Shown here in pieces: positions 60,520 to 64,000 of a DNA stretch of 64,000 bases. The notes under the pieces were generated by a model. The model saw nothing but the letters and a program-made list of their open reading frames with translations. It made no database searches and had not been told where the DNA came from. Every line of letters starts with the position of its first letter. The first letter of the stretch is position 1. The position numbers and the translations under genes are program-made. The stretch is from assembly GCF_000159355.1 (NCBI RefSeq), contig NZ_GG670121.1, positions 270,358 to 334,357 of the forward strand, read 5' to 3'. Source of the stretch: Lactobacillus johnsonii ATCC 33200 (lineage in GTDB: Bacteria; Bacillota; Bacilli; Lactobacillales; Lactobacillaceae).

Positions 60520-61332
60520 TTAGACTAATTTCTTTCGAATCCAACCAGAAATCCAGTCAATAATGACAACCATGACAATAATACCAACTAAGATAACACC
60601 TACACGGTTCCATTGACGATACTGCAAAGCAATAATTAATGGATAACCAATACCACCAGCACCAACTAAACCTAGAATAGATGCTGAACGGATTGAAACG
60701 TCAAAACGGTATAAAGTGTTAGAAATTAAAGCGGGCATTAAGTTGGGCATCGTTGCAAACATAATAATGTTAAATTTAGAACCACCGGCTGCTGTAACGG
60801 CTTCATTAGCTCCTTCTTCAAGGTTTTCAATTGCTTCAGAGAACAATTTAGCAAGCATCCCCACTGAGTGGAAACCCAAAGCTAAAACACCGGCTGCCGA
60901 ACCAGGTCCAACAGCTTTAATAAACATCAAAGCTAAAACAATTTCTGGGAAAGAACGTATAATTGCTAAAACAATTTTTCCAGAACGAGAAGTATACCAT
61001 TTTTTATGGCGCGTGTTAGCTGCCCAAAAAGCGAAAGGTAATGAGATAACTGCGGAAATAAAAGTACCTAAGAAAGCAATACAGATTGTTTCCCACAATT
61101 GAGAAATTAAATCTTCACCGCTCCCGTTATATACATAAGACCAATCTGGATGGAAAATACCAGCTAAAATAGCACCGGCAATTTGACCAGCAGTTGCTTT
61201 TATTCCACCAAAGTTCATTCCTACAAATGACCAAATAATTAAAGCTACAGTAACAATTGCAATTACCCAGTGCTTAATTTTTTTCTTGGTATCAACTGGT
61301 TTAGGAGGTAGTTTTTTCATTGTAGTATCCAT
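60520..61332 (-). CDS. phnE: Phosphonate-type ABC transporter permease, second copy
   Basis: A 270-residue permease with about six helices and the conserved cytoplasmic EAA-type loop (EAVTAAGGSKFNIIMFATMP). Followed by LGLVGAGGIGYPLI, a hallmark of PhnE proteins. It forms the membrane channel together with the upstream permease, which it resembles, making a heterodimer. Its ATG overlaps the upstream stop by one base. The basic N-terminus (KKLPPKPVDTKKKIKHW) is cytoplasmic. Confidence 0.92.
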   Translation of the reverse strand: MDTTMKKLPPKPVDTKKKIKHWVIAIVTVALIIWSFVGMNFGGIKATAGQIAGAILAGIFHPDWSYVYNGSGEDLISQLWETICIAFLGTFISAVISLPFAFWAANTRHKKWYTSRSGKIVLAIIRSFPEIVLALMFIKAVGPGSAAGVLALGFHSVGMLAKLFSEAIENLEEGANEAVTAAGGSKFNIIMFATMPNLMPALISNTLYRFDVSIRSASILGLVGAGGIGYPLIIALQYRQWNRVGVILVGIIVMVVIIDWISGWIRKKLV

Positions 61333-62135
61333 TATTTCATCAACGCCTCCCGAGATTTAGTAGAAACATAGTCGATAATAACTACGACAACGATAATAAT
61401 CAAAATAATCAGACCAGTCTTAGCATAGTCAAAGACTTGTAGCGTTTGTTGCAAGTAAAGACCAATACCACCAGCACCAATATATCCAAGAACTGTTGAG
61501 GCTCTGACGTTAATTTCAAATGCATATAAAACATAAGAAATAAAGTAAGTAATAATTTGTGGCATCACAGCAAAGTGGATAATTTGAAGCTTGTTTGCAC
61601 CAACAGCAGTTAAAGCTTCAATTGGACCTGGATCAATGGTTTCAATTGATTCATAAAACAATTTAACAACTACACCAAAAGTAAATACTGACAAGGCTAA
61701 AACACCGGCAACTGGTCCAATACCAACAATTGCAACAAAAATTGCACCCAAAAGTAAATCTGGAATAGTTCTAACAATGTTCATGATCACTCTTAAAATG
61801 CCAGTAACCGCCTTATTTTTAACAATATTTCTTGCAATTAAAAGTGAATATACAAATGCAATAGCTGAACCAATCACAGTTCCTAAGATAGCCATTTTAA
61901 TTGTTTCAATTAAAAGCGGAACTGCTGTAGCAGCATATCCCCAGTCTGGGTGACACATTTGCACAAAAATATCGGTAAATTGGCTAAAGTTATTAAACAA
62001 AACGCTAATGTGCGTATTGGTTACATTTACCGAAAGAAAGAGACCTAAAACCATAATTACGACCCAAACAAGGTTCATAATTTTGAACTTCTTTTTAGGT
62101 AACTCAGCTAAATGCTGTTCCTTAGATTTAGGCAT
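61332..62135 (-). CDS. phnE: Phosphonate-type ABC transporter permease, first copy
   Basis: About 267 residues with six helices, the loop [20 protein letters not shown] and [14 protein letters not shown], the same signatures as its downstream partner. I start at ATG 62135 ([12 protein letters not shown]), where AGGGG precedes it and the codon overlaps the end of phnC; the open frame extends further up into phnC, but translation from there is unlikely. With the second permease it builds the channel driven by PhnC. Confidence 0.92.
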   Translation of the reverse strand: MPKSKEQHLAELPKKKFKIMNLVWVVIMVLGLFLSVNVTNTHISVLFNNFSQFTDIFVQMCHPDWGYAATAVPLLIETIKMAILGTVIGSAIAFVYSLLIARNIVKNKAVTGILRVIMNIVRTIPDLLLGAIFVAIVGIGPVAGVLALSVFTFGVVVKLFYESIETIDPGPIEALTAVGANKLQIIHFAVMPQIITYFISYVLYAFEINVRASTVLGYIGAGGIGLYLQQTLQVFDYAKTGLIILIIIVVVVIIDYVSTKSREALMK

Positions 62136-62913
62136 CTTCTTCCCCTTTCTTGCCATTTCCACCATTGTAAATATCGTCAAAGACAGCTTGAGAAGTTTCA
62201 CTCATCTTACCATCGTAAACAATTTGACCTGCACGAACACCGATTACCCGATCTCCAAATTCTTTAGCAAGCTCTACGCTGTGAAGGTTAGCAACTACGG
62301 TCATCCCATATTCTTCATTAAGCATCTTCAAATCATGCATAACTCGACGTGAAGTTTGAGGATCAAGTGAAGCTGTTGGTTCATCAGCTAAAATAATTTT
62401 AGGATTTTGAGTAAGCACACGGGCAATAGCAACACGTTGTTGTTGTCCCCCAGAAAGTTGATCCGCACGAGTATAAACTTTATCTGCTAAATCAACACGC
62501 TGGAGCGCTTCGTATGCTTTTTGCTTGTCTTCCTTAGTAAATAGGTTAAAAGTTGTTTTCCAAGTTTGATAGTAACCTACTCGACCAGTTAAAACATTGC
62601 GTAAAACACTTGAACGTTTAACCAAGTTAAAGCTTTGGAAAATCATTCCAATATCACGGCGAATTTCGCGTAAGTCTTTACCCTTAGCAGAAGTAATTGA
62701 CTTGCCATCAATTATGATATCTCCCTTTGAGATATCTTGTAGACGGTTAATTGAACGAAGTAGAGTAGATTTACCTGCACCAGATAGACCTACTACTACA
62801 ACAAATTCTCCCTTATCAATATTTAAGTTAATATCCTTTAAACCAACTGTTCCGTTATCATAAATTTTACTAACATTTTTTAGTTGAATCATTGGCTGAT
62901 TAGTAGCTGCCAT
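62128..62913 (-). CDS. phnC: Phosphonate-type ABC transporter ATP-binding protein
   Basis: A 261-residue ATPase with all motor motifs: Walker [10 protein letters not shown], the signature [13 protein letters not shown], Walker [13 protein letters not shown] and the switch His in [10 protein letters not shown]. It closely follows the PhnC pattern ([33 protein letters not shown]). It powers uptake of phosphonate, phosphite or a similar anion by the two permeases and the lipoprotein. Its 3' end overlaps the first permease gene by eight bases. Confidence 0.94.
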   Translation of the reverse strand: MAATNQPMIQLKNVSKIYDNGTVGLKDINLNIDKGEFVVVVGLSGAGKSTLLRSINRLQDISKGDIIIDGKSITSAKGKDLREIRRDIGMIFQSFNLVKRSSVLRNVLTGRVGYYQTWKTTFNLFTKEDKQKAYEALQRVDLADKVYTRADQLSGGQQQRVAIARVLTQNPKIILADEPTASLDPQTSRRVMHDLKMLNEEYGMTVVANLHSVELAKEFGDRVIGVRAGQIVYDGKMSETSQAVFDDIYNGGNGKKGEEDA

Positions 62914-62964
62914 TTAATTTAAAAATCTCCTTAACATTATTTAAATTGACTACAGTGCATAAAA

Positions 62965-62993
62965 AGATAATTGTCTTTTAGGGACAATTATCT
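62965..62993 (-). terminator. Hairpin between phnD and phnC
   Basis: A perfect 11-bp stem AGATAATTGTC/GACAATTATCT with a seven-base loop and five T on the minus strand, after phnD and before phnC. It may let phnD be made in excess over the ATPase and permeases. Confidence 0.65.
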
Positions 62994-63020
62994 CTTACTA
63001 AATAAGCTTTATTTAATTGA

Positions 63021-63950
63021 CTATTTCTTGTCCTTGGCAATAATCTTGTCATATTTACGAACAATATCGAAGTTGCTGTCCTTAGACTTAGTGTAGCCTT
63101 CGTGACTATAAATTGATTCGATAATCTTCTTACCTTCTTTAGATTCACCAACTTCAATAAATGCCTTTGCAAGTTTCTTTTGGAAGGACTTAGACATATC
63201 ACTTCTAACAGAAATAGTATCGTTAGGAATTGGCTTAGTGAAGTAAATTGGGACAACTTGGTCCATAATCTTAGGATTGTCCTTTTTAACAGTGTTACGA
63301 GCATCTTCAAAAACAAATGCTGCGTCAGTATCGCCATTTAATACGTTAAGAACTGCTTGGTCGTGTCCAGTAACAGTAACTAACTTACAATCCTTTGGAA
63401 CGTTTAACCCTTTTTCTTCAAGTTCAGCAACTGGGAAAACATATCCTGCTGAAGAAGTTGGGTTTTGAACTGAAATACTCTTACCTTTTAAATCTTTCCA
63501 AGACTTAATCTTAGAACCCTTCTTAACAAGAATTTCGGCTCTGTAAGAGTTAACTAAGTTCTTAGTAGCTTGACCACCTGGTTGTTTTACACCGTAGCGT
63601 TGTGCTTGAAGTAAAACATTAGCTGCTCCTTGCTTGTGAGCTAATACATAACCATCTGGTGGCAAGAAACCAACATCAACCTTTTTAGATTTCATTGCTT
63701 CAACAACAGTATTGTAGTCAGTTGACATTGAAACATGAACTGGAATGCCAAGTTTCTTTGAAAGCATCTTTTCTAAAGGCTTAGCACGAGCTTCAAGCTT
63801 ATTAGCAGCTTGACTAGGTACAAACTGAATAGTTAATGACTTAGGTGTATAACCATCCTTTGAACTGTTTGACTTGTTAGAACAAGCAGTTGCAACAACA
63901 GCAAGTAAAATTGCAAAAAGGCCAACCAAGACTTTTTTGAACTTTTTCAT
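63021..63950 (-). CDS. phnD: Phosphonate-type ABC transporter substrate-binding lipoprotein
   Basis: A 309-residue lipoprotein (lipobox VVATAC, Cys at 23) of the PhnD family: LTIQFVPSQAANKLEARAKP, HVSMSTDYNTVVEAMKSKKV and DVGFLPPDGYVLAHKQ in the first lobe, SVQNPTSSAGYVFPVAELEE in the hinge region, and a second-lobe motif DTDAAFVFEDARN. It captures phosphonate or a related small phosphorus anion outside the membrane. Phosphonate-degrading genes are not visible, so the true ligand could be phosphite, phosphate ester or methylphosphonate. GGAGGAAACG precedes the ATG; the promoter lies beyond or near the right edge. Confidence 0.93.
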   Translation of the reverse strand: MKKFKKVLVGLFAILLAVVATACSNKSNSSKDGYTPKSLTIQFVPSQAANKLEARAKPLEKMLSKKLGIPVHVSMSTDYNTVVEAMKSKKVDVGFLPPDGYVLAHKQGAANVLLQAQRYGVKQPGGQATKNLVNSYRAEILVKKGSKIKSWKDLKGKSISVQNPTSSAGYVFPVAELEEKGLNVPKDCKLVTVTGHDQAVLNVLNGDTDAAFVFEDARNTVKKDNPKIMDQVVPIYFTKPIPNDTISVRSDMSKSFQKKLAKAFIEVGESKEGKKIIESIYSHEGYTKSKDSNFDIVRKYDKIIAKDKK

Positions 63951-64000
63951 CGTTTCCTCCTAATGAAACACATTAAATGACAAATACAAAAAAAGACTCA

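Overview
The window is a low-G+C, gene-dense Firmicute chromosome segment, most likely a gut Lactobacillus of the gasseri/johnsonii group. This is inferred from the AGGAGG-type ribosome sites, the LPQTG/LPQAG sortase anchors, paired kup transporters, CcpA-type cre boxes, a fermentative gene set (fruK/fruA, lacD, class III ribonucleotide reductase) and a D-Asp-type peptidoglycan cross-bridge ligase. No rRNA, tRNA, CRISPR array or prophage is visible. Species level is a guess made without a database search.

Layout. 0.1-4.8 kb: a translationally coupled minus-strand operon of an LCP wall-polymer transferase, PlsY acyltransferase and a large LtaS-like membrane enzyme. 4.9-7.7 kb: aldose-epimerase-like protein, GRP-type sugar transporter and an unknown membrane protein. 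7.85-9.26 kb: an MFS exporter pseudogene. 9.3-11.2 kb: GT2/GtrA pair and a zinc-independent rpsN. 11.2-13.7 kb: an IS605-family element (tnpA plus complete tnpB) inserted inside a 45-codon membrane-peptide gene that has an overlapping antisense RNA, which looks like a type I toxin-antitoxin locus. 13.7-17.3 kb: lipoprotein, a frameshifted LPQAG surface protein and hicAB. 17.3-24.1 kb: gpmA, orphan PAS protein, two envelope proteins, oxidoreductase, cation/proton antiporter and a lid-less PfkB paralogue. 24.2-30.7 kb: two wall hydrolases (GH25, GH73), small DUF proteins and a lipoprotein. 30.8-35 kb: tandem kup genes. 35-40.8 kb: pckA, a polytopic membrane protein and pepO. 40.9-48.7 kb: fructose PTS, fruK, RpiR regulator, a large LPQTG protein and lacD. 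48.8-54.9 kb: MFS protein and the nrdD-nrdG-DUF59-DUF438 cluster. 55-60.4 kb: D-aspartate-ligase-like protein, asparagine-synthetase-like protein, phosphoesterase and a small acidic protein. 60.5-64 kb: phnDCEE transporter, apparently at the start of a transcript entering from the right edge.

How it fits together. Much of the window concerns the cell envelope: wall-polymer attachment, lipid precursors, peptidoglycan cross-bridges, hydrolases and sortase-anchored adhesins. A second theme is carbon-source control: cre-like sites lie at pckA, fruK/rpiR and lacD. A third is anaerobic metabolism, with an NrdR-like box pair in front of nrdD and Fe-S or gas-sensing type proteins behind it.

The best candidate for something new is the 11.2-13.7 kb locus. 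Removing the IS at a TTTAA target restores an open 45-residue hydrophobic peptide; an antisense RNA unit overlaps its 3' end; and the presumptive TnpB guide corresponds to the interrupted gene itself. The only stretch over 300 bases without an intact gene is 11152-11615, which holds the rpsN terminator, the split peptide's promoter and first 20 codons, and the IS right end with its presumptive omega-RNA. Bases 1-106 hold nothing I can identify.
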